From assembly GCA_963169665.1 (NCBI GenBank), contig CAUJET010000164.1:1-64000 (forward strand): a stretch of DNA of 64,000 bases, in the 5' to 3' direction. Source of the stretch: Actinomycetota bacterium. GTDB taxonomy: Bacteria > Actinomycetota > Acidimicrobiia > Acidimicrobiales > Ilumatobacteraceae. This document shows positions 45,631-54,696 of this stretch, one piece after another. The translations under genes were made by a program, and so were the position numbers. The number at the start of each line of letters is the position of its first letter. Positions within the stretch are counted from its first letter, which is position 1. A model generated the notes under the pieces. It was not told the origin of the DNA, searched no databases, and saw nothing but the letters and a program-made list of their open reading frames with translations.

Positions 45631-48015
45631 ATGAAGTTCGTCCTCTCCTGGCTCGACGACCTCGCACCCGGCATCGCGCCAGTCGGCGCCGACCCCCACC
45701 CGCTCGCCGAGCGGATGACCGCGCTCGGCATGCAGGTGGAGGAGATCCTCCACGTCGGCCTCACCGTCGACGGGGTGATCACCGCCCGCGTCCTGCGCAC
45801 CGAGCGCCACCCCGACGCGGCCAAGGTCCATCGGGTGTGGGTGGACGCCGGCGACGGCGTGGAGCGGCACGTGTGGTGCGGCGCCTTCAACATGGCGCCC
45901 GGCGACGTGATTCCCCTCGCCACCCCCGGCACCACCATGCCCGACGGCCGCTCGATCGAACCGCGCCCGATCCTCGGGATCGACAGCCAGGGCATGCTCT
46001 GCTCGGCTCGTGAACTCGGGCTCGGGGACGACCACTCCGGGATCCTGATCCTGCCGCCGGAGACGCCTCTCGGCGTGCCGTACGCCGACGCCCTCGGTCT
46101 CGAGTCCGAGGTCGTGTTCGACGTCGACCTCACGCGCAACCGCCCCGACTGCTGGGGCCATCTCGGCGCGGCTCGTGACGTGGCGGCCCATCTCGGTGTC
46201 GAGCTCGCTCCAGCGACGCCGCCGCTCGAGGCGGCGGGCGACGCCCGATCGGCGTCCGTCGAGATCGTTGCCGGGGATCGCTGCCACCGCTTCACCACGG
46301 TGGTGCTGTCGGGCGTGCGCGTCACGTCGTCGCCCGACTGGATGGCGCGCCGACTGGCCGCCGCCGGCATGCGGTCGATCAACAACGTGGTCGACGTGAG
46401 CAACTACGTGATGCTCGAGTTGAACCAGCCGAACCACGCGTACGACCTCGACACGCTCGGCGGTCACGGCTTCCGGATCCGCCTCGCGTCCGACGGCGAG
46501 CAGATGACCACGCTCGACGGCGTGGTGCGCACGTGCACCGCGGAGGACCTGTTGATCTGCGACGCACACGACGTGCCGATCGGGATCGCCGGCATCATGG
46601 GCGGCCTCGACAGCGAGATCACCGACGGCACCTCGGTCGTCGCGATCGAGATCGCCTCGTTCGAGCAGACGGGCATCACCCGGTCGATGAATCGGCTCGG
46701 GCTCCGCTCGGAGGCGTCGGGTCGGTTCGAGCGCGGTGTCGATCCGTACGGCATCGATCGGGCGCACGCCCGGATCGTGGAACTGCTGCGCCTCACCTGT
46801 CCCGACCTGGTCGTCCACGCGGGCGCCGTCGACGCTCGCAGCGACGCGCTCGCGCCCGCCGACCGGTCGACCGAGGTTCGCGTCAGCCAGGTGAACCGCA
46901 TCCTCGGTACGTCGCTCGACACCTCGATGATCTCGTCGCTGATCGCGCCGATCGGGTACGTGACGAGGTCGGTCGCCGTTGGGCCGTCCGGCGACGTGCT
47001 GACCGTGTCGTTGCCCTCGTGGCGCACCGACAGCCACGAGGAGATCGACGTGGTCGAGGAGGTCGCCCGCCACCACGGGTACGACAACATCGGTCTCGCA
47101 GTTCCCAACTCGACGATGCACGGTCGGCTCAGCCCGATCCAGGTGCGGCGTCGCCAACTCCGCGAGGTGCTCCTCGGTGCCGGCCTCAGCGAGGCGATCA
47201 CGGCCTCGTTCCTCCACGAGGACGATCTGGCCGCCGCCCACCTGCCCGCGGATGCGATCCGGATCACGAACCCGCTCCAGGCCGACGAGGACGTGCTCCG
47301 TCCGACGATGCGAGTCGGGATGCTCCAGGCGATCGCCTTCAACGAATCGCATCGCCGATCGGGTGTGCAGCTGTTCGAGATCGGCCACGTGTATCCGCCC
47401 GGCGACCGCTCCACCGAACTGCCGCCCGAGTACGAGGGTCTGTCCGTCGCGCTCGCCGGCGGCGACGCCCGCGCGGCGATGCAACTGTGGCGCGAGATCG
47501 CCAAGGCGATGGGGCTCGGTGCGCGTGTCGATCAGTCGCGTGTGCCGGCCGGGATGCACCCCACACGTTCGGCGACGCTGTCGCTCGGCAAGGACGTGGT
47601 CGGCGCGGTGGGCGAGATCCACCCCGACGTGTGCGACGCATTCGGGGTGACCGAGCGCGTCGCGTGGCTCGAGCTCGATCTGTCCCGGCTGCTGGCAGTG
47701 GAACCGAAGATCGCCCAATGGAAGGCCACGAGCCGGTTCCCGAGCACCGACCTCGATCTCGCGTTCGTGGTGCCCGACACCGTGGCCGCCGAGAAGATCG
47801 ACAAGGGCATCCGCCAAGCAGCCGGCACCCTGCTCGTCGACCTCTCGCTGTTCGACGTGTTCCGCGGCACCGGGATCGAACCCGGCTCACGCAGCCTCGC
47901 GTACCGACTCCGGCTCCAGGCCGTCGACCGCACGCTCACCGACGTCGAGGTCGCCGCAGTGAAGGACAAGACCGTCGCCACGGTGTCGAAGATGGGCGCG
48001 GTACTTCGCGGCTGA
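45631..48015 (+). CDS. pheT: Phenylalanyl-tRNA synthetase beta subunit
   Basis: The 794-residue protein has the expected domain order. An OB-fold tRNA-binding domain comes first ('VITARVLRTERHPDAAKVHRVWV', about 45-70), then the B3/B4 editing domain ('MRSINNVVDVSNYVMLELNQPNH' near residue 247). B5 and a catalytic-like core follow, and a ferredoxin-like anticodon domain ends 'VAAVKDKTVATVSKMGAVLRG'. It completes the heterotetrameric enzyme. AAGGAAG precedes the ATG, 31 nt after pheS. Confidence 0.98.
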   Translation: MKFVLSWLDDLAPGIAPVGADPHPLAERMTALGMQVEEILHVGLTVDGVITARVLRTERHPDAAKVHRVWVDAGDGVERHVWCGAFNMAPGDVIPLATPGTTMPDGRSIEPRPILGIDSQGMLCSARELGLGDDHSGILILPPETPLGVPYADALGLESEVVFDVDLTRNRPDCWGHLGAARDVAAHLGVELAPATPPLEAAGDARSASVEIVAGDRCHRFTTVVLSGVRVTSSPDWMARRLAAAGMRSINNVVDVSNYVMLELNQPNHAYDLDTLGGHGFRIRLASDGEQMTTLDGVVRTCTAEDLLICDAHDVPIGIAGIMGGLDSEITDGTSVVAIEIASFEQTGITRSMNRLGLRSEASGRFERGVDPYGIDRAHARIVELLRLTCPDLVVHAGAVDARSDALAPADRSTEVRVSQVNRILGTSLDTSMISSLIAPIGYVTRSVAVGPSGDVLTVSLPSWRTDSHEEIDVVEEVARHHGYDNIGLAVPNSTMHGRLSPIQVRRRQLREVLLGAGLSEAITASFLHEDDLAAAHLPADAIRITNPLQADEDVLRPTMRVGMLQAIAFNESHRRSGVQLFEIGHVYPPGDRSTELPPEYEGLSVALAGGDARAAMQLWREIAKAMGLGARVDQSRVPAGMHPTRSATLSLGKDVVGAVGEIHPDVCDAFGVTERVAWLELDLSRLLAVEPKIAQWKATSRFPSTDLDLAFVVPDTVAAEKIDKGIRQAAGTLLVDLSLFDVFRGTGIEPGSRSLAYRLRLQAVDRTLTDVEVAAVKDKTVATVSKMGAVLRG

Positions 48016-48033
48016 TCCCGCCCATGACCTGCG

Positions 48034-48645
48034 TCAGTTGGCCGACAGGTCGTCGGGCGCGTCCGCGATCCAGGTGAGGCGCCCGCCCTGGCGTCGCACG
48101 ACGATCCGCCAGAGGTCCGCCGGGCGGTCGGTGAACAGGTCGTCGTCATGGGCGTCGAACACCATCCACGCGCCTGCACGCAGTTCGGTCTCGAGCTGAC
48201 CGGGTGCCCATCCGGCGTAGCCGCGGAAGATGCGGACGCGATCGAGTCGGTCAGCGACCTCCGTCGGCATCATCGACAGGTCGACCGTGCCGAGCGAGTG
48301 GGTGAGCTCCCCCCATGCCTCGTCGTTGCGGCCCTGGCCCTCGGCGACGGCGATCAGCGAGTCGTCGCCGACAGGACCGCCGACGAAGATCCGAGCCGGT
48401 GGTGCGAGGAGTTCCTCCCAAGCCGCCAGATCGGCGAGGTCGAACTCCTCGGCCAGCACGGATGTCGGCTCGTCGGCCCGGTTCAGCACCACCCCGACCG
48501 CGCCGGTGTCGGTGTGTTCGAGCATGTACACGACGGTGCGGTCGAAGTTCGGGTCGCCGAGCGGTGGGGTGGCGACGAGCAGCCTCCCTCGCGTCGACGC
48601 TCCGGGGGAGGGCGAACCATGTGACGGAGATCCGGGCAGCACCAC
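48034..48645 (-). CDS. YqgE/AlgH (UPF0301) family protein
   Basis: From GTG 48645 the protein has 203 residues and matches UPF0301. 'TRGRLLVATPPLGDPNFDRTVVYMLEH' is the N-terminal signature, with 'GAVGVVLNR', 'FVGGPV' and 'FRGYAGWAPGQLETELRAGAW'. Despite the AlgH name, the molecular function is unknown. Start choice is between 48645 or 48642 (adjacent GTGs, with a CAGAAT -10-like hexamer just upstream) and an ATG at 48705 that would add a charged tail. It converges with pheT. Confidence 0.88.
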   Translation of the reverse strand: MVLPGSPSHGSPSPGASTRGRLLVATPPLGDPNFDRTVVYMLEHTDTGAVGVVLNRADEPTSVLAEEFDLADLAAWEELLAPPARIFVGGPVGDDSLIAVAEGQGRNDEAWGELTHSLGTVDLSMMPTEVADRLDRVRIFRGYAGWAPGQLETELRAGAWMVFDAHDDDLFTDRPADLWRIVVRRQGGRLTWIADAPDDLSAN

Positions 48646-48771
48646 GCGACCATTCTGCCCCGTCCGGCGTCCCTCCTCGGTTTCGCCACGGAACCGTCGC
48701 TCCACCGGACGCCCGTCCGGGAGAACGACCAGTCACTGGGTCCGGCGTTCGGCCCAGAAGGAGTCCCCCAC

Positions 48772-49479
48772 ATGTTGATGAAAAACCCCCGCCACACGCC
48801 CGTCCGATCCGCGATCGGCACCGTCGTCGGCCTCGCCCTCGTCGCCGGCGCGGTCGGCATCGCCGCGATCGTCGGCTTCCGGTTGATCGACAGCCCGTTC
48901 ACGACCACCGAGGTCGACCACAGCGCGCCGCCTGTGCTGCTCGAGTTGCGCGACCTGGCGTCGTTCCATGCCGCACAGGGTCAGTTCGAGGTCACCGTCG
49001 ACGTCGAGCAGGACGTGAAGTGGGTGCCGTCGTTCCTCGCCGGTGAGCGAGTGCAATTCGTGTCGGTCGGCACCGTCGACGCGACGGTCGACTTCGCCGG
49101 CCTGACAGCGTCGTCGTTCGTCGTCGACGAGACCGGCGAGTTCGTCACCGTCACGCTGGGGGCCGTGGAGCTCGCCGACCCCGTCATCGACCTCGAGGCG
49201 AGCCATGTGATGAACCGCGACCGGGGTCTGCTCGATCGGCTGGGCGGTGTCTTCAGCGACTCGCCGACGTCGGAGGCCGAGTTGTACGAGCTGGCGACCG
49301 ACAAGATCGCCGCGGCGGCCGACGCCACCGAACTCGCCGAACGCGCCGAGGACAACGTGCGGGTCACCGTGACCGCGATGCTCCAGGCCGTGGGCTTCGA
49401 CCGGGTCGTCGTTCGGTTCGTGCCGGCCGGTGCCGGCGGTCTTCCGACACCGACCTCGCCGTCGTCGATCGGGGTGTGA
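48772..49479 (+). CDS. DUF4230 family membrane-anchored protein
   Basis: The 235-residue protein has one N-terminal membrane helix (about residues 13-36) followed by an extracytoplasmic DUF4230-type domain. The latter has 'PVLLELRDLASFHAAQGQFEVTVDVEQD' near residue 54 and a helical C-terminus with 'AEDNVRVTVTAMLQAVGFDRVVV'. The function is unknown. AAGGAG precedes the ATG. The family assignment comes from the conserved first block. Confidence 0.78.
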   Translation: MLMKNPRHTPVRSAIGTVVGLALVAGAVGIAAIVGFRLIDSPFTTTEVDHSAPPVLLELRDLASFHAAQGQFEVTVDVEQDVKWVPSFLAGERVQFVSVGTVDATVDFAGLTASSFVVDETGEFVTVTLGAVELADPVIDLEASHVMNRDRGLLDRLGGVFSDSPTSEAELYELATDKIAAAADATELAERAEDNVRVTVTAMLQAVGFDRVVVRFVPAGAGGLPTPTSPSSIGV

Positions 49480-49567
49480 CCAGGCACCCGACTCCAGGGT
49501 GAGCCCCGGGATCTCCCAGGGGCATCTCGCCGGACACCGTGTGCCACCCGTCGCGTACACTGCTCAC

Positions 49568-51784
49568 GTGGAGCTGCGCTCGGCGGCGAGAGCCGACACC
49601 CAGATCTACGCCATCGGTCTCGACGTCGGCGGGATGGCGCTCGAAGTGGCGCAGCGCGGGTTCTCATCGATGCTCTCGAACCGGATGGCCCAGCTCGGGC
49701 GATGGAGCTTCGACGGTGTCCGGCCGGCGGTGCGGTTGGCCGACGACCTCGTGGTCCACCTGCTCGAGCGGGAGCGGTCGTCTCGATTCGAACGAGCCGT
49801 CATCGGTGTCGCCGCGCCGGCGTGGCTCGGGATCCACGAGCGGACCCAGCTCGCCGAGGTGATCGACCCGCGGCGGCGGCACGCGCTGGTGGGGTGCAGC
49901 ACCACGATGGCTGCCGCGATCGGGACGAATCTCGCCGCCGACGAGCCGCTCCGCTCCGAGCTCGTCCTGTGCCTCGACCTCGAGGTGGGATTCTCCGCGT
50001 CGATCGTCGAGATCGGAGACGAGTCGGTTCACGAGTGGTGTTCGGTCGGGTTGTCGCCGCAGCTGCTGCGCGGGGAGACTGTCGGACTCGGCATCGTTCC
50101 GGGCACGCGTCAGCGCGACCGGGCACTGGCGTTGCTGCACCGCGAGGCGGTCGAGCTGGGGTGCGGCGGCATCGAGCGGGTCGTGGCACTGGGGGAGGAG
50201 CCGGTGGACGAACTCGTCCGTCTGCTCGAGGGCGTCGACTCGGCGTGGAGCGGCTGTCCGCTCGACGCGGTCCGGGGCCGTGCCGCCGTCGCTCGCGGGG
50301 CGGCATTCCTCGCCGACCCTCGCGGGGGTCTCGAGATGTTCGACGTGGCCACGATCGCCTGGTCGGGAACGCCGGATGCGGGTGACGAGCCCGATGCGCC
50401 GGCGCCGTCGTGGTCGGTGTCGGGTGCACTCGGCAGGCGCCTCGGGGTGCTGATGGACGATCGTGACGGCCGGCCGGTGGTGCATCCGATCATCGAGCGA
50501 GGGTCGGCCATGCCGTCGGTGCACGAGCAGCTGTTCGATCTCGGCCCCGACGACGGCAGCGACGTGTTCATCGACCTCTACGAACAGCACGGCATCGCGC
50601 CGAGCGACGATCCCGTCGACCACCGCGTGGTGGCCACGGCCCACCTGCGCCCCGACGCGATGCGACGGGCCGAGGTCACGGTCACCTTCGAGCTGGGCGT
50701 CGACGGTCGGTTCGCCGTCGGTCCGCCGAGCATGTGGACCATGGCGTGGCACCCACCTGAGGTCGACGTGCTCGCGATCCATCGTCATCTGGTCGATCCG
50801 GCCGGACGAGGCGAGCTCGACCCGCATGGCGACCGCGTCGACCGAGCCACCGTGCGGCCGCTGATCGCATCGTGGGCGGTGTCACCCACCGTCGCCCAGA
50901 TCGCCGCCGTGTCCAGCGAGCCGGACGCGGCCGACCTGGCCGTCGCCGAGGTCCCGGTCGTGGACGAGCTGGCAGCGGATGAGCCGGTGGCCGACGAGCC
51001 GGTGGTCGAGGAGCCGGCGGCCCTCGACACCGAACCGACGTCCGAGCCGACGACCTCCGCACCTGAGCCTCAGCCTGAGCCCGAGCCCGAGCAGGGGGTG
51101 CCGCCGGAGCCGACGAGACCGGTGTTCGCTCCCGTGCCGGCGTCCCCGGTGGCCGCGGCACGGGCGCCGATCGCGCCGCTCCCGCCGACGCCGGCGATCG
51201 CCGCTGCACTGCAACGGTGCGAGCGCCTGGTGTCGCACGAGATCGGTCAGATGGTCGCCATCCGATCGGTGTTCGCCCTGCTCGACTGCGCCGACGACGC
51301 CGAGCCGACCGACATCGCTCGGGCGGCGGACCGGTTGGAGGCGTCGATGGTCGGGCGGGACGACGACCTCGCCGGTGCGATCCGGCTGGCGGTCACGGCG
51401 GTGCGACGGACGCTCGCGTCGGGTGCCGACGACTGGTATTTCGGGGGCACGCTCGCCGATGTCGACGCCGAACTGGGCCGCGTGGTCGAGCACCTCATGG
51501 TGGTCGTCGGTCTGGTGTCGGCGGCCGAGCAGCGACGGCTCGTGCACGATGCACAGCTGCTCGGGGTCGGCCCGGAGCGGGCGCGCTCACTCGTACGCGA
51601 CCTGGTGTTGCGTGCACACGACGAGCGGCTCCAGGCAGCGCTGCACGACGAGGATGGTGCGGTTCGTCTGGTGCATCTGCACCCCGGTCTCGGGCGGTTC
51701 GTACTCGACGTCGGGACCGATGGTCGCGGCGACCCGCCCGCGAACGACGGCGTGCGGATGCGGGTGTTGCTCGACGTGCGGTAG
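49568..51784 (+). CDS. Degenerate Hsp70/actin-fold protein with E/P-rich linker and helical tail
   Basis: From GTG 49568 (6 nt after TACACT) the protein has 738 residues. Residues 14-265 follow the Hsp70 nucleotide-binding plan, but the phosphate loops are eroded: 'IGLDVGGMALEV' for the first, 'LCLDLEVGFSASIVEIG' for the second. Residues about 295-385 resemble the DnaK substrate-binding beta domain (compare 'AEVTVTFELGVDGRFAVG' with the DnaK 'IEVTFDIDADGIL' strand pair). A Glu/Pro/Ala linker (about 440-530) and an all-helical domain (530-738) follow. ATP hydrolysis is doubtful. The helical tail has no family I recognise. Confidence 0.72.
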   Translation: MELRSAARADTQIYAIGLDVGGMALEVAQRGFSSMLSNRMAQLGRWSFDGVRPAVRLADDLVVHLLERERSSRFERAVIGVAAPAWLGIHERTQLAEVIDPRRRHALVGCSTTMAAAIGTNLAADEPLRSELVLCLDLEVGFSASIVEIGDESVHEWCSVGLSPQLLRGETVGLGIVPGTRQRDRALALLHREAVELGCGGIERVVALGEEPVDELVRLLEGVDSAWSGCPLDAVRGRAAVARGAAFLADPRGGLEMFDVATIAWSGTPDAGDEPDAPAPSWSVSGALGRRLGVLMDDRDGRPVVHPIIERGSAMPSVHEQLFDLGPDDGSDVFIDLYEQHGIAPSDDPVDHRVVATAHLRPDAMRRAEVTVTFELGVDGRFAVGPPSMWTMAWHPPEVDVLAIHRHLVDPAGRGELDPHGDRVDRATVRPLIASWAVSPTVAQIAAVSSEPDAADLAVAEVPVVDELAADEPVADEPVVEEPAALDTEPTSEPTTSAPEPQPEPEPEQGVPPEPTRPVFAPVPASPVAAARAPIAPLPPTPAIAAALQRCERLVSHEIGQMVAIRSVFALLDCADDAEPTDIARAADRLEASMVGRDDDLAGAIRLAVTAVRRTLASGADDWYFGGTLADVDAELGRVVEHLMVVVGLVSAAEQRRLVHDAQLLGVGPERARSLVRDLVLRAHDERLQAALHDEDGAVRLVHLHPGLGRFVLDVGTDGRGDPPANDGVRMRVLLDVR

Positions 51785-51818
51785 TGAGTACTGCCGATGG
51801 CCGGGTGTCGTCGGCTCG

Positions 51819-53414
51819 TCAGGCCGATCGCTGGGCGACGCCGACCATCTCGGTGCCGGGCGTGCCGGTGGCGGTCGTGCTCGGCGCGGCGGGCGTGTTC
51901 GGCACCCTCGTCAGCACGGGGGTCTCGAGCGCCAGGGATGCGACGGCAGGCGGTGCCTCGGTCGTCGCGTGCGCCACCTGGGTCGGTTCGCCGCGCACGG
52001 CGCGGACGATGCGGCCGAGCAGGTGCTCGAACGTGTCGAGCATGATCTCGAAATCCCCCATGACGGTCCAGTTGTCGACGTAGAAGAGGTCGAGCCGGCG
52101 GTAGGCGTCGAACGAGGGTGAGTCGCGGGCCTCCACCTGCCACAGGCCGGTGATGCCCGGCTTGACCAGTTCGCGGCGGCGGAGGTCGTCGTCGAACTCG
52201 AGGACTTCCTTGGGCAGTGCCGGCCGTGGACCGACGATGCTCATCTTGCCGCTCAGCACGTTGAACAGTTGGGGCACCTCGTCGAGGCTCGAGAGTCGGA
52301 GGATCCGACCCACCTTGGTGACGCGGGGGTCGACGTCCATCTTGAACAGCGGACCGCTGCGCTCGTTGGCCGCGGCGATCTCGGCGAGCCGCTTCTCGGC
52401 GTCGACGACCATGGTGCGGAACTTGAGCACCTTGAAGTGCTTGCCGTTCTTGCCGACGCGCACCTGCTTGAAGAACACCGGACCGCGGTCGGTCTTGATC
52501 GCGATCGCGATGGCGAGGAGCACGGGCGAGAGGAGGGTGAGCACGGTGACGCTGATGGCCAGGTCGATCAGGCGCTTCGCCAGGTGGTCGATCCGGCGCG
52601 GGCTCGACTGTTCGAGATAGATCATCGGCTCTCGGGCGATGTGCAGCTGACGGATCCGCTGCACGTCGAAGCCGGCGAGGCCGTTGGAGACCTGCACGTG
52701 GATGCCGCGGCCCTGGAGGCGCTTCACGAGGACGGTGATGTCGGGATGCTCGCTGGCGGAGGCGCTCAGGACCACGCCGGTGACGTCGGTGTCGACCGCG
52801 ATCCGTTCCACCTGGTCGATGGTGCCGAGCCACAGGTCGTCGAGGCCGTTGCGGCGGGCGTCGTCGATGTCGCCGAGCACGCCGGCCACGCGCATGCCGT
52901 AGTCGGGGTGGTCGCCGATCACCGACACGAGTCGGGCGGCGTGCGATCCGGCACCGAGGACGATGACCTCACGTGCACGTGCACCGCTCTGACGGGTGCT
53001 GCGGAGCACGGCGCGGAACACGGATCGCTCGATCACGAGCAGGGCGAGCATCGCTCCGGCGCCGATGAAGGTCTCCTTGAGCAGGAGCGTGGTCTCCAGG
53101 TTGACGAACACGGCCTTGTCGAGGAGCACGAGTCCGAGCGCGGTGTACACGCTCGACCGGAAGATCAGGCGGACCTCGATCGCTCGCACGGCGCACAGGC
53201 GCGAGAGATAGAGGCCCTCGTAGCGCATGATCAGGATCGCGGCCGCCATCGCGGCCATCGCCACGAACAGCGACTCGGTCGGTCGCCGGTCGGCGGCCGG
53301 GAAGGCGAACAGCAGCAGCGGCACCCACGCCAGCACCAGCATCGCGATGTCCGCGGCGAACAGCGTCGCCTTCAGCCCGCGCCGTTCTTGAGTTCGTCCC
53401 GCCGTCCGTACCAC
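51819..53414 (-). CDS. Polyprenyl-phosphate sugar-1-phosphate transferase (exopolysaccharide initiation)
   Basis: From GTG 53414 the protein has 531 residues: four N-terminal membrane helices, a Rossmann-like middle domain ('IVLGAGSHAARLVSVIGDHP'), one long hydrophobic segment and the catalytic domain. The latter has 'FFKQVRVGKNGKHFKVLKFRTM', 'LSSLDEVPQLFNVLSGKMSIVGPRP' and 'VKPGITGLWQ'. This is the WbaP/CpsE type that starts polysaccharide assembly on undecaprenyl phosphate. A Pro/Thr-rich tail follows. TAACGT (minus strand, 53427-53422) exactly 7 nt upstream fixes the start, replacing a longer frame from 53522. No other glycan genes are adjacent. Confidence 0.92.
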   Translation of the reverse strand: MVRTAGRTQERRGLKATLFAADIAMLVLAWVPLLLFAFPAADRRPTESLFVAMAAMAAAILIMRYEGLYLSRLCAVRAIEVRLIFRSSVYTALGLVLLDKAVFVNLETTLLLKETFIGAGAMLALLVIERSVFRAVLRSTRQSGARAREVIVLGAGSHAARLVSVIGDHPDYGMRVAGVLGDIDDARRNGLDDLWLGTIDQVERIAVDTDVTGVVLSASASEHPDITVLVKRLQGRGIHVQVSNGLAGFDVQRIRQLHIAREPMIYLEQSSPRRIDHLAKRLIDLAISVTVLTLLSPVLLAIAIAIKTDRGPVFFKQVRVGKNGKHFKVLKFRTMVVDAEKRLAEIAAANERSGPLFKMDVDPRVTKVGRILRLSSLDEVPQLFNVLSGKMSIVGPRPALPKEVLEFDDDLRRRELVKPGITGLWQVEARDSPSFDAYRRLDLFYVDNWTVMGDFEIMLDTFEHLLGRIVRAVRGEPTQVAHATTEAPPAVASLALETPVLTRVPNTPAAPSTTATGTPGTEMVGVAQRSA

Positions 53415-53421
53415 CCTGGCG

Positions 53422-53427
53422 ACGTTA
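53422..53427 (-). promoter_or_regulatory. -10 element of the sugar transferase gene
   Basis: Minus-strand TAACGT, then exactly 7 nt to GTG 53414. The 175-bp divergent region to argC holds this and the argC control site and nothing else I recognise. Confidence 0.5.
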
Positions 53428-53563
53428 AAGAGGGGAGGTCGTGAACGCAATGAAGGCACTGGATGGATTGTCGCAAGACTCTCACAAGTGGTGGACGCTG
53501 CGTGGAAAGTCACGCGCGGCACGTCGCAATTCCTGAGATATTCCGGACACGGAGAGGATGATC

Positions 53564-53582
53564 ATGCATCATCGTGTATGGT
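53564..53582 (+). promoter_or_regulatory. ArgR operator overlapping the argC -10 element
   Basis: ATGCA (53564-53568), 6 nt, TGTAT (53575-53579) form an imperfect palindrome of the same layout as the carA site. TATGGT (53577-53582) overlaps its right arm and sits exactly 7 nt before the ATG at 53590. A protein bound here would cover the -10 box. Confidence 0.6.
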
Positions 53583-53589
53583 CATGCGA

Positions 53590-54696
53590 ATGTCGACGAC
53601 GACGTCCTCGTCCCCACCCGCTGCATCCACACCCGTCGCCGGTCACGGTCGTCGGCGCGCCGCCATCGTCGGGGCGTCCGGCTACACCGGCGCCGAGCTG
53701 ATGCGACTGTGCGCTCAGCACCCGAGCCTCGACCTGGCGTACGCCACCGGCGACACCCAGGCCGGCACGCTCGCGAGCACGCTGTACCCGAGTGTGACCG
53801 CGGCCTATCCGAACCTGGTGTTCGAGGAGTTCGACGCCGATCGCGTCGACGGCTTCGACGTCGTGTTCCTCGGGCTGCCGCACGAGGCCAGCATGGCGCT
53901 CGTCCCGCAGCTGGCCGGACGCGTGGGGACGATCGTCGACCTCTCGGCGGCCTACCGCTTGAAGGACTCGTCGCTGTACCCCACGTGGTACGGCTTCGAG
54001 CACGACCAACCCGACCACCTCGCTGCGGCGGTGTACGGGTTGCCGGAGCTCGACCGCTCCTCGCTCCCCGGTGCCGGACTCGTCGCTGTGCCGGGCTGCC
54101 ACGTGACCGCGGCCTCACTCGCGCTCGAACCGCTCGTCGCCGCTGGCGCGATCCGGCGCAGCGGCATCATCGTCGACTCCAAGACCGGCATCAGTGGCGC
54201 CGGCCGGGGACTCAAGCACGGGTCGCTGTTCTGCAGCGCCGACGAGAACCTCGAGGCGTACGGGCTGCTCGACCACCGGCACACCCCCGAGATCGAGCAG
54301 ACCATCGGGGCCAGCAGCGCGTCCGGCGGTCCGTGCCAGGTGTTGTTCACCCCGCACCTCGCGCCGCTGAACCGGGCGATCCTGGCCACCTGCTACGCCC
54401 GGCCGGCCGAGGGCACATCGCCGACCACTGAGTCCCTGCTCGCCACCCTCGCCCGCCGGTACGCGGGCGAGCCGTTCGTGGTGGTCCGGCCCACATCGCC
54501 GTCCACCAAAGCGGCCCTCGGGACGAACACCGCGCACCTGACCGCGAGGTACGACGAGCGCACCGACACGATCATCACCATCTGTGCCATCGACAACCTG
54601 TGCAAGGGCGCGAGCGGTGGTGCGATCCAGGCGGCCAACATCGCCCTGGGCCTCGACGAGACGTCGGGCCTCCAGCGCGTGGGGTTGTACCCGTGA
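53590..54696 (+). CDS. argC: N-acetyl-gamma-glutamyl-phosphate reductase
   Basis: From ATG 53590 the protein has 368 residues. The NADP loop 'IVGASGYTGAELMRLCAQHP' is near residue 26, and the active-site Cys lies in 'AVPGCHVTAASLALEPL' near residue 163. 'CAIDNLCKGASGGAIQAANI' is near the end. It makes N-acetylglutamate semialdehyde, step three of arginine synthesis. ATGs at 53578 and 53584 are in frame but lie in the operator/-10 region; the 7-nt rule selects 53590. The stop overlaps argB directly (GTGA), leaving no room for argJ. Confidence 0.96.
   Translation: MSTTTSSSPPAASTPVAGHGRRRAAIVGASGYTGAELMRLCAQHPSLDLAYATGDTQAGTLASTLYPSVTAAYPNLVFEEFDADRVDGFDVVFLGLPHEASMALVPQLAGRVGTIVDLSAAYRLKDSSLYPTWYGFEHDQPDHLAAAVYGLPELDRSSLPGAGLVAVPGCHVTAASLALEPLVAAGAIRRSGIIVDSKTGISGAGRGLKHGSLFCSADENLEAYGLLDHRHTPEIEQTIGASSASGGPCQVLFTPHLAPLNRAILATCYARPAEGTSPTTESLLATLARRYAGEPFVVVRPTSPSTKAALGTNTAHLTARYDERTDTIITICAIDNLCKGASGGAIQAANIALGLDETSGLQRVGLYP

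Noticed and set aside
53488-53589. Upstream extension of argC from GTG 53488
   Set aside because: It would run through the ARG box and -10 element, and homologues start near the GASGYTG loop; ATG 53590 fits the 7-nt promoter spacing.
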